The position numbers and the translations under genes were made by a program. DNA of 5,824 nt from Thermoproteota archaeon (GTDB taxonomy: Archaea; Thermoproteota; Korarchaeia; Korarchaeales; Korarchaeaceae): assembly GCA_011042755.1 (NCBI GenBank), contig DRBY01000131.1:1-5824 (forward strand), read 5' to 3'. Of this stretch, positions 4,199-5,824 are shown one piece after another. A model generated the notes under the pieces. That model was not told the origin of the DNA. It did not search any database and saw only the letters and a list, made by a program, of their open reading frames with translations. Each line of letters begins with the position of its first letter. Position 1 is the stretch's first letter.

Positions 4199-5824
4199 AT
4201 GAGCGCCCCCGGGGGAGACCTGCCTTTCAGCGTCTTAGCTGAGTATTATGAGAAGTTGGAGGCTACTTCGGGCAGGCTCGACATGATAGCCCTTCTCAGG
4301 GATCTGTTCAGGAAGACGCCGCCCGGGGTTATCGACAAGGTGGCGTACCTGACCCTGGGCAGGGTGGCCCCCGAGTTCATAGATCTGGAACTCGGCATTG
4401 GGGAGAAGCTCGCTCTGAAGGCCATCGCCATGGCCTGCGGGATAGGAGAAGACAATGTGGAGGCCAAGTACAAGGAACTCGGCGACATGGGGCTCGTCGC
4501 CGAGTGGGCCATCAAGAACAAGAGCGTGTTAGCGTTCTTGAAGGAAGAGCTCACCGTTGGGAGGGTCTTCAACGCTCTGGTCAAGATAGCCAAGACATCC
4601 GGTCCCAGTTCTCAGGACATCAAGCTCAGGACTTTAGCTGGCCTCCTGGCGGACGCAGAGCCTGTGGAGGCCAAGTATATCATGAGAATAGTCACCGAGA
4701 AGCTCAGGCTGGGCGTCAGAGACATGACTATACTAGACGCCCTGGCCGAGGCCTTCTTGGGAGGAAGGCATAGGCGGGACATCTTGGAGAAGAAGTACAA
4801 CACCTACCCCGACATCGGCAGGATAGCCAAGGCTCTGGCAGAGAAGGGGGAGGAGGGGCTAGAGGAGATCGGCGTCACGCTGGGCATACCGATAAGGCCG
4901 ATGCTGGCCCAGAGGCTCAGGGAGGCTAACGAGATACTCGAGAAGATGGGCAAGAGGTTCCTTGCAGAGATGAAGTACGACGGCGAGAGGATGCAGATCC
5001 ACATCTGGCCAGACGGGAAGGTGGAGATATTCTCCAGGAGGCTGGAGAACATAACTCACCCCTACCCCGACGTGATCGAGGGAGTGAAGGCCGCCTTCAA
5101 GGGCGAGAGCGCGATCCTCGACGGCGAGGGCGTAGCCTTCAACCCGGACACGGGAGAACTCTACCCGTTCCAAGAGCTGATGCACAGGAGGAGGAAGTAC
5201 GGCATAGAGGAGATGATGGAGAGGTATCCCGTCGTGCTGTTCCTGTTCGACGTACTGTACCTCAACGGGGAGGAGCTCATCGACAAGCCGCTAGAGGAGA
5301 GGAGGAAGATACTGGAGGAGGTCATAGAGGAGAGTGACAGGATCAAGATTGCCGAGGGGTGGATACGAGACTGGACCGCCGACGAGCTGGAGCGGAAGCT
5401 AGAGCTGGCCGTGGAGAGGGGGACAGAGGGGCTCATGGTGAAAGACCTGAGGTCGAGATACCAGGCGGGCGTCAGGGGATGGAGCTGGGTGAAGTTCAAG
5501 CGAAGCTACGTCAGCAAGATGGTTGAGCCCGTCGATCTGGTGGCCGTGGGAGCCTTCTGGGGCAGGGGCAAGCGCGCCGGAACCTACGGGGCCCTGCTGC
5601 TGGCCGCCTATGATCCCGAGACCGACGCATTCAAGACAGTCTGCAAGATGGGGACCGGCTTCACCGATGAGCAGCTGGCTCAGCTCCCGGAGATCTTCAA
5701 GGACTACGTGATAGACCACAAGCACCCGAGCGTCATTAGCAACATCGAGCCTGACGTCTGGTTCATCCCCGCCAAGGTTCTGGAAGTCATCGGAGATGAG
5801 ATCACTCTCAGCCCCGTGCACACA
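4199..5824 (+). CDS. lig: ATP-dependent DNA ligase, archaeal Lig1 type, 3'-truncated by window
   Basis: Seals nicks in duplex DNA during Okazaki-fragment joining and repair, through a ligase-AMP intermediate. The frame runs open to the window edge for 542 residues; archaeal enzymes are usually about 600, so about 60 C-terminal residues are missing. Residues 1 to about 230 are the helical DNA-binding domain. The adenylation domain follows: PIRPMLAQR just upstream, then motif I KYDGER with the AMP-acceptor lysine K259, motif III ILDGEG (D308, E310), motif IIIa FDVLY (F350), motif IV EGLMVK (410-415) and motif V WVKFK (430-434). The OB-fold begins near 440 and includes VDLVAVGAFWGRGKRAGTYG. All nucleotidyl-transfer residues are present, so the enzyme should be active. 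The usual PCNA-binding sequence near residue 105 (QKSFF in the Pyrococcus furiosus ligase) appears here as NKSVLAF (107-113). ATG is preceded by a good ribosome site and lies 2 bases after the hsp20 stop. Confidence 0.97.
   Translation, partial: MSAPGGDLPFSVLAEYYEKLEATSGRLDMIALLRDLFRKTPPGVIDKVAYLTLGRVAPEFIDLELGIGEKLALKAIAMACGIGEDNVEAKYKELGDMGLVAEWAIKNKSVLAFLKEELTVGRVFNALVKIAKTSGPSSQDIKLRTLAGLLADAEPVEAKYIMRIVTEKLRLGVRDMTILDALAEAFLGGRHRRDILEKKYNTYPDIGRIAKALAEKGEEGLEEIGVTLGIPIRPMLAQRLREANEILEKMGKRFLAEMKYDGERMQIHIWPDGKVEIFSRRLENITHPYPDVIEGVKAAFKGESAILDGEGVAFNPDTGELYPFQELMHRRRKYGIEEMMERYPVVLFLFDVLYLNGEELIDKPLEERRKILEEVIEESDRIKIAEGWIRDWTADELERKLELAVERGTEGLMVKDLRSRYQAGVRGWSWVKFKRSYVSKMVEPVDLVAVGAFWGRGKRAGTYGALLLAAYDPETDAFKTVCKMGTGFTDEQLAQLPEIFKDYVIDHKHPSVISNIEPDVWFIPAKVLEVIGDEITLSPVHT

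Noticed and set aside
5399..5821. 140-codon minus-strand open frame opposite the ligase
   Set aside because: It is the antisense of strongly conserved ligase sequence. GC-rich coding DNA commonly gives such long antisense frames; its product shows no recognisable domain.

Overview
The window is dense, GC-rich archaeal DNA with every credible gene on the + strand. An archaeal-type leucyl-tRNA synthetase, an archaeal ATP-dependent DNA ligase, a PAC2-family proteasome-assembly-chaperone homologue, a TATA-box promoter and Shine-Dalgarno sites matching the archaeal 16S tail all point to Archaea. Arginine is mostly written AGG/AGA, the coding strand is purine-rich and the proteins are rich in Glu, Lys and Arg, which suggests a thermophile. 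The lineage cannot be fixed from this window alone; a TACK-type thermophile is a guess.

Layout: (1) 1-1856 is the 3' two thirds of leuS; its N-terminal part, including the HIGH signature, lies upstream of the window. (2) 1857-1932 is the only clear intergenic regulatory region. It has a T-run overlapping a TATA box, three copies of GYTATAC between the TATA box and the expected start of transcription, and a Shine-Dalgarno site before a TTG start. (3) 1933-2421 encodes a coiled-coil plus winged-helix regulator. (4) 2471-2800 and 3096-terminated 2806-3096 encode two small unrecognised proteins, one very acidic and one basic, which share an ungapped block of about 39 residues built around a [AG]-G-[ML]-P-x-D-[ML]-V core. 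(5) 3113-3847 encodes a PAC2-family protein. (6) 3861-4196 encodes an Hsp20 small heat-shock protein. (7) 4199 to the window end encodes the ATP-dependent DNA ligase, cut by the window about 60 residues before its expected C-terminus.

From the regulator onward the genes are separated by 49, 5, 16 (or overlapping), 13 and 2 bases, so they look like one transcription unit driven mainly by the promoter near 1880. The unit joins protein quality control (PAC2, Hsp20) with DNA repair/replication (ligase), a possible local regulator, and the small protein pair. The small pair is the most interesting candidate for something undescribed: the sequence suggests two diverged paralogues of opposite charge that may bind each other. 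Their function is unknown to me. No transfer RNA, rRNA, CRISPR array, insertion sequence or other mobile element was seen.
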